Shown: piece by piece, positions 19,805-28,182 of the stretch | How positions within the stretch are numbered: position 1 is the first letter of the stretch | Layout of the letters: each line of letters starts with the position of its first letter | From: SYLG01 sp965226945 | GTDB lineage: Bacteria; Planctomycetota; Planctomycetia; Gemmatales; Gemmataceae | DNA: 64,000 nucleotides | Assembly: GCA_965226945.1 (NCBI GenBank) | Contig: OZ245717.1 | Span: 4,588,001-4,652,000 of the forward strand | Reading direction: 5' to 3' | The notes under the pieces: generated by a model | The model's input: the letters and a program-made list of their open reading frames with translations, nothing else | Told to the model about the DNA's origin: nothing | Databases searched by the model: none | Made by a program: the position numbers and the translations under genes

Positions 19805-20896
19805 TTACTGAGGGGAAATGGTTTCGATGCGTACCTGGACGCGGGCGTACGAAAGGCCGGCCACTTTGGCGCTGCCGGCGCCATCGAGTTTGACGCGCAC
19901 TTCGACGACGCGGGCATCGGTGTCCTTGACGGGGTCGTTATCGAGCACCACTTTTCTGCCGACTTTCCAGCCGACGTGTACGACTTCGCCGACCAGGTCG
20001 GCATCGAGGCTTTGCAATCGCACGATGGAGCGCTGGCCGATTTTGATTTGGGAGACATCCTTCTCGTAGACCTCGGCGACGGCGTGCATGTAATGGGTGT
20101 CGCCGATTTCCAGAAGCCCATCGTCACCGATTTTCTCACCGGCGCGGGCATGAATTTTGAGCACGCGGCCCGCGATGGGCGCTTTGATGACGGTCATATC
20201 CAGGTCGGCTTCGGCCTTGGCGACGCCCGCTTCAGCCTTGGCAAGTTCTGCCTGGGCGACGAGCACATCTTCGGGGCGCACGACCTTGAGGGCAGCCAAG
20301 GTCGCTTCGGACTGCTTCAAGGTCGCCTTGGCGATTTGCATTTGCGTTTGTTTTTGATCGAAGTCTTCGGGGGCCAGGGCGCCGCTTCGGCTCATCCATT
20401 CGGCGCGTTTGAATTCCGATTCGCTTCGGCGCAGCGACGCCTTGAGCTGGTCGACGGTGGCTTCCTGGGCAGCAATCTCTTCCGCTTTGGAACCCGATTT
20501 CACCAAGGCGAGTTTGGCGCGGCAGACCATGACCTGGGCCTGAGCTTCATTGAGGGCGGCTTTGCGCAGCTTATTGGTGTCGAGCACGGCCATCAGGGCG
20601 CCAGAGGCCAGTTCGTCGCCTTCGTTAACGAGAAGAGACTCGACGCGGGAGCGTTCAAGGGAGGCGGCAGGTGCGACCTGAAAGACCTTCCAGCCTGGTT
20701 CCAGGCGGCCCAAGGCGCCGACGCCAACGGTCGTGGAGGATTTGATCGCCTTGGGGTTGGGGCGTGGATCGATCTTCCGTCCGTCGGCGAACAGGTAAGC
20801 GCCGCAAGCCCCGGCCAGCACAAACAGAACCAAACCGCCGATGCCACAACGAGATAGGAGCTTTGCGCGAAACGACTTTTTTTGCGAAGAAACCAT
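19805..20896 (-). CDS. devB: HlyD-family periplasmic adaptor, DevB type
   Basis: The adaptor links the DevAC inner-membrane pump to an outer-membrane duct. The 363-residue protein has one N-terminal transmembrane helix (about 16-40), a lipoyl half starting near VGVGALGRLEPGWKV, a long coiled-coil hairpin (about 105-240) and the second lipoyl half (VIKAPIAGRVLKIHARAGE). The ATG at 20896 leaves a roughly 40-base leader after the predicted promoter; a GTG at 20929 would be almost leaderless. First gene of devB-devC-devA-tetR. Confidence 0.87.
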   Translation of the reverse strand: MVSSQKKSFRAKLLSRCGIGGLVLFVLAGACGAYLFADGRKIDPRPNPKAIKSSTTVGVGALGRLEPGWKVFQVAPAASLERSRVESLLVNEGDELASGALMAVLDTNKLRKAALNEAQAQVMVCRAKLALVKSGSKAEEIAAQEATVDQLKASLRRSESEFKRAEWMSRSGALAPEDFDQKQTQMQIAKATLKQSEATLAALKVVRPEDVLVAQAELAKAEAGVAKAEADLDMTVIKAPIAGRVLKIHARAGEKIGDDGLLEIGDTHYMHAVAEVYEKDVSQIKIGQRSIVRLQSLDADLVGEVVHVGWKVGRKVVLDNDPVKDTDARVVEVRVKLDGAGSAKVAGLSYARVQVRIETISPQ

Positions 20897-20935
20897 GGCC
20901 AGACATCCCACTGAACAAGTGAATGACACGCCTGT

Positions 20936-20971
20936 ACTAAACAGTTTAGTTTAGTCTGGGTTTGGTGTCAA
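20936..20971 (-). promoter_or_regulatory. Promoter with overlapping palindromic operator for devBCA-tetR
   Basis: On the minus strand TTGACA (20971-20966) is followed after exactly 17 bases by TAAACT (20948-20943), a good sigma-70-type promoter. The perfect 15-base palindrome ACTAAAC-A-GTTTAGT (20936-20950) covers the -10 box. A repressor bound there would block transcription. The operon encodes a TetR-family protein, the obvious candidate. A further GTTTAGT half-site occurs at 21216-21222. Confidence 0.75.
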
Positions 20972-21393
20972 GTCGGATCAACATCGGCTGGGATGGTTGG
21001 GCGTTCAGCAATCGGTAAGTGACAATGAACCTTGAGTGGAAAACGGAATGCGGGATAGCGACTCGCACGGTTTGGAGGGAAGGAGAGGCAGGAGTAGGAT
21101 CCCCCTGTCCTCGCGCTGACCATCATCGTGTATTTGGGAGCAATCTAGGTGAGCGTGGTGCGTAAGCGCCATGATTCTTTAATATTGATCATATTGTGAT
21201 GTTTATAAATAGTCTGTTTAGTTGCCAAATTATTTAAGGTTAAAATAGTCCGTCAGTTTACGCCTCAGAGGTCAAAGAGAGCGGAACATCATCGGAAATC
21301 GCCAGAGATCCGGTGTTTCAGTCTGCGTTAAGCCGCAACCTAGTCGCTGATGATTGCAAGAAGGAAAAAGTACCAGCCAAAGGAGCTCCGGTC
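20972..21393. other. Gene-free upstream region of the devBCA operon
   Basis: No gene is supported here. Bases 21170-21260 are clearly AT-richer than the surroundings and include GTTTAGT (21216-21222), the half-site of the devB operator. The short plus-strand frame that starts here runs into the antisense of the next gene and is not real. Confidence 0.4.
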
Positions 21394-22170
21394 TTATTTC
21401 TTCGGCGCAGTCAATTCCAGCTCTTCCGGAGAAAGCTTCACATTGATTTCCGGCTGGTAGTCGAGTGTAAAGATCCTCTTCTCTCCCGTACCAAAGTCCC
21501 TTTCGGACTGATAACGGCGAATCAAATCGCTTTTCTTGTCGATCCAGTAGCGTTGAAAAACTTGCATCGGTTGACCCGTCCGGCCGTTAATTCCACTGGA
21601 GGATTGCACCATCTTGTAGCAAGGGTGATGGTCCACAATTTCTGATTGCTCAATGGCGCAACGATTCTCTTCAAAATAAGAACCAATTTTTGATTTGCCT
21701 GCCGGCAAAACCAGTAACGGGATTTCACTGGAAGACTCACAGGTCATCAAGCTCATACCGAATAGCAGCGAACGCGCGTGAGTGCGTGCCTCTTCCGCCG
21801 TCCTATTCCCTTTTACCATGGGTACAGTTGCGTCGGATTTCAGTTGGATCTCGCCACCGCGTAGCCAGATGATCTCTTGGGGCGGGAAAGATTCAGTCTT
21901 CTCGCCGCGCTGACCCCTGGGATCCGCGAATTGGAAACGGAACACACCGTCTTTTTGGTAGGCCGTTTTCGCGAAGGCTTTGGCCTCCTCGCCCTTCTTG
22001 AAATCGGGCTCCACGATGCGAATCACGCAACGGTCGCGATAAGACTCGCAAGACGCATACACCTTCAACACTTTGGCGGTGAGTTCCTCCGGCGTCGGGA
22101 GTTTCTCTTCTTGAGAAAATCCGCAAAAGTTGAGTGTCAGGAACAGTCCAAGAATCAGCACCGATCTCAT
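21394..22170 (-). CDS. Exported protein of LolA/outer-membrane-lipoprotein-sorting-like type
   Basis: The 258-residue protein has a signal peptide (MRSVLILGLFLTLNFCGFSQ). VLKVYASCESYRDRCVI followed by alternating strands (FRFQFADPRG, RYWIDKKSDLIRRY) fits the LolA-like fold, which is common among exported planctomycete proteins of unknown role. I assign fold only, not lipoprotein carriage. It lies downstream of the DUF1080 gene but is separated from it by a terminator, so it needs its own promoter; I found no clear -10 box. Confidence 0.6.
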   Translation of the reverse strand: MRSVLILGLFLTLNFCGFSQEEKLPTPEELTAKVLKVYASCESYRDRCVIRIVEPDFKKGEEAKAFAKTAYQKDGVFRFQFADPRGQRGEKTESFPPQEIIWLRGGEIQLKSDATVPMVKGNRTAEEARTHARSLLFGMSLMTCESSSEIPLLVLPAGKSKIGSYFEENRCAIEQSEIVDHHPCYKMVQSSSGINGRTGQPMQVFQRYWIDKKSDLIRRYQSERDFGTGEKRIFTLDYQPEINVKLSPEELELTAPKK

Positions 22171-22324
22171 GAATGCGATTCCTCTTGTTTTCTGCCTGCG
22201 AATATACAGTCAAGGATGGTGACTTGGAATGCGCGGCGATGGTCCTGATTTTGATTCTTTTATGCATGGAAGAAAAATCAACCAACAGATCTGGAGTCAA
22301 AATTCTCAGGCTTTGCTTGGAAAA

Positions 22325-22355
22325 CAAAAAAAAGCCGTCCGGTTATCCGGACGGC
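22325..22355 (-). terminator. Intrinsic terminator of the DUF1080 gene
   Basis: GCCGTCCGG (22334-22342) pairs perfectly with CCGGACGGC (22347-22355) around TTAT. On the minus strand it is followed by a run of nine T (22333-22325), directly downstream of the gene that ends at 22386. Confidence 0.92.
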
Positions 22356-22385
22356 TTTGCAAGGGGAGGAAATTCTCAAACCGGC

Positions 22386-23765
22386 TTATTTGCCCAATTC
22401 CTTGATCGCGACATTGCGAAACACGACCGGGTCGGAATGGCCGGCAAAACCAAAATGGCCGCTGGTGCGATCCTTGCCGGGGTGGGGGCTCTTCGCCATG
22501 TATTCCTTGACCTTCGACAGGTCGGTGTCGAGCACGCGCGAACCGTTGAGTTCCACCTGAATCGTCGGACCCTTGACGGTGACTTCCATCAGGTTCCACT
22601 CGCCCACGGGACGAAGATAACCCTTGGCCACGGCGGTCATGCCGTAGGCCGAGCCATTGTACTGGCGGGGATCCAGCTTGCCGGCGTACTGGGCCGCGGT
22701 GTCATCGAGCACCTGGATTTCGCACATGCCGACATAGGCCGTGTCGCCTTTGCCGGGATAGCGGATCGCCAGACCGTTGTTGCCGCCGGGAGGCAGCTTG
22801 TATTCGACGCGCGCGACGAAATCGCCATATTCCTTCTTGGTGAAAATCGTGCCGCCCTTGCCGGCCTTGCACATGAGCGTGCCGTCCTTGACCTCGTAGT
22901 TGTCGACGGGGCCTTCCCAACCTTCGAAATCCTTGCCGTTGAACACGGTTTCAAAGCCTTCGGATTTGCCGCGGATGATCTTGTTCGCTTCTTCGGCGCC
23001 GATTTCGCGATAGGCGATGTTGCGCCAGCGGATTTCGCCGCCGTGGGTTTGAAGCTGGATGGGGGCCTTGGCCAAAAGCGGCTTTTTGCGATCCCAATAG
23101 TTTTCCATGCGGGCGTTGTCGACCACAAGCTTGCCGTTGAGATAGACGGTGGTGCGTGCGCCCACCTGGATGATGCGGAAGCGATTCCACTGGCCGAGCG
23201 GATTGTCGGCGAGCACCAGCGGATCTTTCCCCGGGGCCCCGGCGCTATTGTTCCAGAGGCCGCCGGAGCCCTTGTCGGCACCCAGGTTCCACTTGCCGCC
23301 TTCCTTGGTGAAGTCCCAGATCTGAACCTGGGGGGTCGAGCGCAGGTAGATGCCGCTATCGGCCCCGGGCACGGTTTTGTAATCGATGACGAATTCGATG
23401 TCCCCCAGTTCCTTGTCGGTGGTCAGGTAGGCCCCTTTGCCGTCGTTGACCAGTTCGCCGTTTTCGACCGACCAGTGCTTTTTCGCGTCTTCAGTCCAGG
23501 CGGCGAGTTTGGCATCGCGCTCTTCGGGCTTCATGGCGGCGAGTTTGTAGGGGTCGAAGTCCATCCCGTGCCAGCCGGTCAGGTCCTTGCCATTGAACAG
23601 CGGGGTGAATCCCGCCGGGATGTCCATGCCGCTTTGCGCGACGGCCAGGTTAGCCGTCTGGAGCACAGTCGCCGCCGGGCGGACCGCCGTGGAAGACTGA
23701 GCTTCGCTGAAGCCTGTCTGGGATACGAGCAAGAGAGCCGCCGCGGCGGATCGAAGTCGAAACAT
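22386..23765 (-). CDS. Exported protein with two DUF1080 (3-keto-disaccharide hydrolase) domains
   Basis: DUF1080 is a jelly-roll domain found in glycoside-processing proteins and very frequent in Planctomycetes. The 459-residue protein has a signal peptide (to about residue 23) and two domains: residues ~50-258 (FTPLFNGKDLTGWHG ... GEIRWRNIAYREIG) and ~272-458 (FETVFNGKDFEGWEG ... SDPVVFRNVAIKELGK). Each begins with the family FNGKD-GW motif and ends with the RN-A-KE strand. The repeated layout suggests an internal duplication. GAGGA lies before the ATG. Probably periplasmic carbohydrate degradation. Confidence 0.85.
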   Translation of the reverse strand: MFRLRSAAAALLLVSQTGFSEAQSSTAVRPAATVLQTANLAVAQSGMDIPAGFTPLFNGKDLTGWHGMDFDPYKLAAMKPEERDAKLAAWTEDAKKHWSVENGELVNDGKGAYLTTDKELGDIEFVIDYKTVPGADSGIYLRSTPQVQIWDFTKEGGKWNLGADKGSGGLWNNSAGAPGKDPLVLADNPLGQWNRFRIIQVGARTTVYLNGKLVVDNARMENYWDRKKPLLAKAPIQLQTHGGEIRWRNIAYREIGAEEANKIIRGKSEGFETVFNGKDFEGWEGPVDNYEVKDGTLMCKAGKGGTIFTKKEYGDFVARVEYKLPPGGNNGLAIRYPGKGDTAYVGMCEIQVLDDTAAQYAGKLDPRQYNGSAYGMTAVAKGYLRPVGEWNLMEVTVKGPTIQVELNGSRVLDTDLSKVKEYMAKSPHPGKDRTSGHFGFAGHSDPVVFRNVAIKELGK

Positions 23766-24000
23766 AGGGGGAAATCCTCGTGGAAAATCGTTTGGGCGGG
23801 CTTGGGAGGGAGGCAGCGGCGCCAGTGGCCGTATTTTAGAAACTAGGAAGTTCGGCGGGCGGCGGGCAGGGCGAATTGCGCGGCTGACAATTTCTTGAGG
23901 CGACCCTTACCCAAGGAGGGTTGACTGAACGATCTGGCCGGCTCGCAAAAAGCGGCCGGCTGCTGCGAAAACGCCGCCATGCGCGATGAGGTCTACGCGA

Positions 24001-24037
24001 AGTGGGTAGAGAACGACCGCGTCGTTCCCTACCCACT
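24001..24037. other. Long stem-loop downstream of the Gly/Met-rich gene
   Basis: AGTGGGTAG (24001-24009) pairs with CTACCCACT (24029-24037) and GAACGAC (24011-24017) with GTCGTTC (24021-24027), giving 16 pairs around one mismatch and a CGC loop. No T-run follows on either strand. It could end transcription of the minus-strand gene that stops at 24074. Confidence 0.5.
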
Positions 24038-24073
24038 TGTGTGACTTGTCTTAAGACCTGGGCGATCGGTGAA

Positions 24074-24871
24074 TCAATTTCCCTGGCCCTGGCCCGGGCC
24101 CGGGCCCGGGCCAGGGCCGCGATCACCGGGAGGCGGGCCGCCTTGACGATTGCCCTGCTGTCCCTGGGGTCTTGGCCGTTGAAATGGGCCCATTCCTTGT
24201 AAGGCCATCGCCGTCATCCACGGATCTTGATTGGGAGCCCCCATTCCCAATCCTCCCATGCCCGGCCCCCCCCGTCCCTGACCCATGCCCGGTCCACCCA
24301 TTCCCTGACCCATACCCGGACCGCCCATTCCTTGGCTCATTCCCGGGCCGCCTGGGCCACCCTGTTGGCCGCCTGGGCCACCCATACCCTGTCCCATGCC
24401 CGGTCCGCCCATTCCTTGGCCGCCTCCTGGCCCGCCTCGGCCTCCATGCTGCATGCCCATCCCCGGTCCTCCAGCCATGCCGGGCCCGCCCATGCCTTGG
24501 CCCATGCCTGGTCCGCCGCGGCCACCCTGTTGCATACCCATGCCGGGTCCGCCCATGCCTTGGCCCATGCCTTGGCCCATGCCCGGTCCACCTCGGCCGC
24601 CTTGTTGCATACCCATGCCTGGCCCGCCCATGCCTTGCCCCATGCCTGGTCCGCCGCGGCCACCCTGTTGCATGCCCATGCCGGGTCCGCCCATGCCTTG
24701 GCCCATGCCCGGTCCACCTCGGCCGCCCTGTTGCATTCCCATGCCAGGACCGCCCATGCCGGGCCCGCCCCGGCCACGACCGCCGCCCGGGCCTTGCGCT
24801 GAAACCAAGCCGGAAGACCCCAACAAACCCCCGAGGACCAATCCGGCCCACAACCAAGATTTTTTGTGCAT
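24074..24871 (-). CDS. Exported Gly/Met/Gln-rich low-complexity protein
   Basis: The 265-residue protein has a clear signal peptide (MHKKSWLWAGLVLGGLLGSS...VSAQ). Residues ~30-210 are built from a 21-residue unit, GMGGPGMGMQQGGRGGPGMGQ, in four to five copies plus shorter variants, so Met appears every few residues. The tail is Pro/Gly-rich (GPGPGPGPGQGQGN). AAGGAG before the ATG at 24871 fixes the start. Function unknown. Met-rich exported repeats can bind copper or silver, but nothing nearby supports that. The antisense frames are open only because of the repeat. Confidence 0.7.
   Translation of the reverse strand: MHKKSWLWAGLVLGGLLGSSGLVSAQGPGGGRGRGGPGMGGPGMGMQQGGRGGPGMGQGMGGPGMGMQQGGRGGPGMGQGMGGPGMGMQQGGRGGPGMGQGMGQGMGGPGMGMQQGGRGGPGMGQGMGGPGMAGGPGMGMQHGGRGGPGGGQGMGGPGMGQGMGGPGGQQGGPGGPGMSQGMGGPGMGQGMGGPGMGQGRGGPGMGGLGMGAPNQDPWMTAMALQGMGPFQRPRPQGQQGNRQGGPPPGDRGPGPGPGPGQGQGN
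24290..24790 (-). repeat. 63-base tandem repeat array in the Gly/Met-rich gene
   Basis: Units of 63 bases encoding the 21-residue motif recur four to five times with few changes, followed by shorter 15-33-base variants. Expansion or contraction by slippage or recombination is likely, so length may vary between strains. Confidence 0.8.
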
Positions 24872-25113
24872 GATTTGGCTCCTTTGTGAGAAGGACAAAA
24901 ATGAGAGCCCTCTCCTAATTGATGTTACGCTCGCTCCCTGAAGACCGGATGAACCAATTTGCCAAGAATCCTTAAAAAAGATGAAAGATCTTCTTTGGCG
25001 GCGAAACGGAGCGCGACCCTTTTTGTAAAGCCTCCAGCCCCAAGGAATCGCGATGGCTCAAATTAAGTGGATCATGTAAGTCAGACCTCCACACGCGTCG
25101 GGGATTGGGTGAA
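24872..25113. other. Gene-free spacer
   Basis: No gene or clear signal is seen between the Gly/Met-rich gene and the folded element that follows. It must contain the promoters for genes leaving in both directions, but none could be picked out with confidence. Confidence 0.3.
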
Positions 25114-25275
25114 CCAGCCCCTTGCGGACGTGAACCCAGGTGTCCGTCAAATTTCAGGCTGGCGCGAACGGAACCGCTTGGGGGCTACTAACCGGAACCG
25201 ATAACCCTGCCCTGGGTGGCCCGAGTGGGCCTACGGCCCTTGGGCTCCACCCAGTAATCGCCCCAGGGTTTTCTT
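25114..25275 (+). ncRNA. Unassigned structured RNA element upstream of the phosphotransferase/ABC genes
   Basis: Two folded blocks are visible. Block 1: CCAGCC (25114-25119) pairs with GGCTGG (25157-25162) and encloses CGGAC/GTCCG (25125-25129, 25142-25146). Block 2: AACCCTG (25203-25209) pairs with CAGGGTT (25264-25270), enclosing CTGGGTGG/CCACCCAG and a GGGCC-TAC-GGCCC tip; TTCTTT follows. It could be a cis-acting leader of the gene at 25354 or a small RNA with its own terminator. It does not match the SRP, RNase P, TPP or cobalamin consensus that I know. It is a prediction by eye only. Confidence 0.35.
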
Positions 25276-25353
25276 TCCCTCTCTACTTGGCCGTCCTAAG
25301 TTGCCATAAAGGCTTCGCCAACATTGGGCGGCCAAGCCAAAAGGAAACCGTCC

Positions 25354-25974
25354 ATGCTCGATGCCGGCCTGCGCAGGGCCATCGATCCCTTGCTAAAACC
25401 CGTTGCGGCGACTCTGGTGCGGCTGGGTTGTTCTGCCAATGCCCTCACGGTTGTGGGTTTTGTGCTGGGCGTGGGCGCCTGGATCGCTCTCGCTTGCGAA
25501 AGCCATTTGGTGGCGCTGGGATTCATCCTGTCCAACCGGTTGTTCGACGGCCTGGACGGTCTTGTTGCGCGTCTGTCCAAACCGACCGATCTGGGCGGAT
25601 TTCTGGACATCGTGCTCGATTTTCTCTTTTATTCCGGCGTGCCATTCTTCTTTGCCGTGGGCCGACCCGAACAGGCCTTGGCGGCAGCCTATCTCATCTT
25701 CAGCTTTGTGGGCACAGGAAGCTCCTTTTTGGCTTATGCCGCCATCGCGGCCAAGCGGGGTGCCATCGAAATGCCCCAACCCAATAAGGCGATCCACTAC
25801 CTGGGCGGATTGACCGAAGGTGGGGAAACGATCGGCCTGTTCGCGGTGATCTGTCTTTTCCCAGCCTCGTTTGCCGTTTGTGCCTGGATCTTTGGATCAC
25901 TTTGCTGGCTGACCACGCTGACACGGATCGCCGCGGGAGTCGGCGCCTTTCGCTCATCTCAAAATCCTTCCTGA
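25354..25974 (+). CDS. CDP-alcohol phosphatidyltransferase family membrane protein
   Basis: These enzymes join a CDP-linked lipid or alcohol to a second alcohol in phospholipid synthesis. The 206-residue protein carries the active-site pattern in FDGLDGLVAR followed by GGFLDIVLD (about residues 61-90), matching D-x2-D-G-x2-A-R-x8-G-x3-D-x3-D. About six hydrophobic helices follow. I chose the ATG at 25354 (AAAAGGAAACC upstream) over a TTG at 25324. The acceptor alcohol cannot be told. It is 14 bases upstream of the ABC binding protein, so probably co-transcribed. Confidence 0.85.
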   Translation: MLDAGLRRAIDPLLKPVAATLVRLGCSANALTVVGFVLGVGAWIALACESHLVALGFILSNRLFDGLDGLVARLSKPTDLGGFLDIVLDFLFYSGVPFFFAVGRPEQALAAAYLIFSFVGTGSSFLAYAAIAAKRGAIEMPQPNKAIHYLGGLTEGGETIGLFAVICLFPASFAVCAWIFGSLCWLTTLTRIAAGVGAFRSSQNPS

Positions 25975-25988
25975 CGAGGCTTTCGTTT

Positions 25989-27137
25989 ATGTCCGTCCAG
26001 TTTCCCAATAAAGCCCGCGCCGTCCCGAATCGGCGCGATTTTCTTGGAGCCGCCTCCGCCGTCGCGGCTGCCGGAACCTTCGGTTGCGGCGGCGAACCGG
26101 TCAGGAAACAAGCCGGCCCCTTCGCCGGTCGCGAACTGCGCGTCTTCTGCTATTCCGGCGGCCATGAAAAAACAATGCAGGACGAATTCGTCCCCGCCTT
26201 TGAAAAAGAAACGGGAGCGGCCGTGACGCTCCACCCCGGCTGGTGGGAAGGAATTGCCAAGCTCAAAACGGCCGGCTCCGGCGAAACGCCGTTCGATTTG
26301 ATCATCAGCGATGCGACGCAAGGTTATCCCGCGATCAAGGATGGCCTTTTTGCCCAGTTGGATCTTGCCAAGATTCCCAACGCCCAGCTGCAATTCGCTC
26401 CCACGCTCGACAACTGGGTCGTGCGCGAGCGCTACGGGATCACCTACCCCGATTCGGTCATGACGCTGGCCTACAACAAGAACCTCGTCAAGGAGCCGCC
26501 CGCCTCCTGGTCCGATCTGCTCAAACCCGAGCTCAAGGGGAAAATCGGACTTTACAACTCCTTTTATCTCTCTTTGTTCACCTTTGCCTGCATGAAGGCG
26601 AGCCTCGAAGGCAAGGCGGGCACCGCCCACAAGATGGTCGAAACCGACCTCGATGGCGTGCTCGCTTTCGCCAAGGCGCACCGCGAGCAGGTGAAACTCT
26701 GGTGGCCCACGTCGACGGACATGATTTTGGCTCTGGCGAATAAGGATGCTCACGCGGGCAACATGCATAGCCCCGAGTACATTCAGGCTCTGCGCGAAAA
26801 ACCCGAACTGGGCGCAGTCGTTCCCTCGCAAGATCGCGCCTTTGTCCAGGTGTTCTGGGCCATTCCAGCCAGGGCGAAAAACGCCGACATGGCGCACAAG
26901 GCGATCGACATGCTCTTTTCCGAGGCATTGCAACTGGCGTTTGCGCGTAAGGGTTCCGCGACCGCCAACCTGTCAGCGGCCCAGAAGATGGCGGCCGACG
27001 ACCCGTTCTGGAAACAGATTTACCCCCACACCAAAGAGCAGTTCAAGACCTTGCAGTATTACCCCTACGAGGTCTATGCGAAGTCGTGGGATAGGATTGG
27101 CGAAGTTTGGGACAGGACCGTGCTGCGCAATGGATGA
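25989..27137 (+). CDS. ABC importer substrate-binding lipoprotein (spermidine/putrescine or Fe3+ type)
   Basis: The 382-residue protein captures the substrate outside the inner membrane. It has a Tat motif (NRRDFLGAA) followed by a lipobox-like GTFGCGG, so a Tat-exported lipoprotein is likely. The mature part starts RELRVFCYSGGHEKTMQDEF and contains WSDLLKPELKGKIGLYN, typical of the PotD/FbpA/ThiB binding-protein group. The ATG at 25989 follows GACGAGG. It overlaps the ATPase gene by 8 bases. The substrate is not evident. Confidence 0.82.
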   Translation: MSVQFPNKARAVPNRRDFLGAASAVAAAGTFGCGGEPVRKQAGPFAGRELRVFCYSGGHEKTMQDEFVPAFEKETGAAVTLHPGWWEGIAKLKTAGSGETPFDLIISDATQGYPAIKDGLFAQLDLAKIPNAQLQFAPTLDNWVVRERYGITYPDSVMTLAYNKNLVKEPPASWSDLLKPELKGKIGLYNSFYLSLFTFACMKASLEGKAGTAHKMVETDLDGVLAFAKAHREQVKLWWPTSTDMILALANKDAHAGNMHSPEYIQALREKPELGAVVPSQDRAFVQVFWAIPARAKNADMAHKAIDMLFSEALQLAFARKGSATANLSAAQKMAADDPFWKQIYPHTKEQFKTLQYYPYEVYAKSWDRIGEVWDRTVLRNG

Positions 27138-28182
27138 GGCTTCCCAGAGCGAGGTCTTGCGGCTCGAAAGGATAACTTTCAGATACGGAAGCCGTCCCGC
27201 CGTGGACGGCGTTTCGCTGCAACTGGCCCGGGGGGAATTTCTAACGCTGCTGGGGCCCTCAGGCTGCGGCAAGACCACCCTGCTCAAACTGATCGGCGGC
27301 TACCTGTGCCCGGCCGCGGGCTCCGTTCACCTGGAAAACCAGGAGGTTACGGCGCTGCCGGCGGAAAGGCGCGGTATCGGGATGGTCTTTCAAAACTATG
27401 CTCTCTTTCCGCACTTAAGCGCACAGGAGAATGTCGCCTTTCCGCTCAAGATGCGCAAGGTGGCAACGGCAGATCGCCAGCGGAAAGTCGATGCCATTCT
27501 GGATCTCGTCGGCCTTGGCGAAGCTGAGCGGCGGCGGCGTCCCGCCGAACTATCCGGCGGCCAGCAGCAACGAGTCGCCCTGGCGCGAGCCCTGGTATTT
27601 GAACCCAAACTCCTCCTCCTCGATGAGCCTCTGGCCAATCTCGACAAGAATCTGCGCTTGCAGTTTCGCTCCGAGCTGCGGGCGCTGCAAAAACGGACCG
27701 GTGTCGCGGCCATCATGGTGACTCACGATCAGGAGGAAGCGCTTGCCATCTCCGATTCGGTGGGCGTTATGCACGAGGGAAAGATCCTGCAGATGGGGGC
27801 GCCTCGCGAGCTCTATGAGCGGCCACAATCGACCTTCCTGGCCCGCTTCCTGGGGGAGGCCAATTTCTTGTCCCCCTCTCTTTTGGGAATCGAGTCTTGT
27901 GCCAATGACCGAACCTTATTTCTGGTCCGGCCGGAAAGAGTGATTTGGGGAGATTCGGCGAAAACCTGCTTTTGGAGCCGTGAAGCGGTTTTGAAATCGG
28001 CCACCTACCTGGGGGCCGATTGTTTGCTGGAATGGGTCCTATCTGGTGGCGAGTTTGGGGGCGAGGTCATTCGCTCGCGATCAAGCGCCGAAAGAGCCAA
28101 CGCCCTGGGGCAAAACCATTGGATCGGCTTGGAGCGTTCTTCACTCTGGCCGATTCCCAATCCTCCGGGGGCGGTCGCATGA
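27130..28182 (+). CDS. ABC importer ATPase, PotA/FbpC type
   Basis: The 350-residue ATPase drives the importer. Motifs: Walker A GPSGCGKTT, Q-loop MVFQNYALFPHL, signature LSGGQQQR, Walker B LLLLDEPLANLD, switch His VTHDQEEA. The C-terminal ~110 residues form the TOBE-type regulatory domain (FLVRPERVIWGD). The ATG at 27130 overlaps the end of the binding-protein gene, and the permease ATG overlaps its stop, showing translational coupling. Confidence 0.88.
   Translation: MDEASQSEVLRLERITFRYGSRPAVDGVSLQLARGEFLTLLGPSGCGKTTLLKLIGGYLCPAAGSVHLENQEVTALPAERRGIGMVFQNYALFPHLSAQENVAFPLKMRKVATADRQRKVDAILDLVGLGEAERRRRPAELSGGQQQRVALARALVFEPKLLLLDEPLANLDKNLRLQFRSELRALQKRTGVAAIMVTHDQEEALAISDSVGVMHEGKILQMGAPRELYERPQSTFLARFLGEANFLSPSLLGIESCANDRTLFLVRPERVIWGDSAKTCFWSREAVLKSATYLGADCLLEWVLSGGEFGGEVIRSRSSAERANALGQNHWIGLERSSLWPIPNPPGAVA

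Noticed and set aside
24172..24941. Two Pro/His-rich plus-strand frames opposite the Gly/Met-rich gene
   Set aside because: They are mirror images of the GC-biased repeat; no ribosome site or signal. The minus frame has AAGGAG and a good signal peptide.
25114..25275. SRP RNA, RNase P RNA or a known riboswitch
   Set aside because: The SRP GGAAG/AGCAG loops, RNase P GAGGAAAGTCC, TPP CTGAGA and cobalamin box sequences are all absent.
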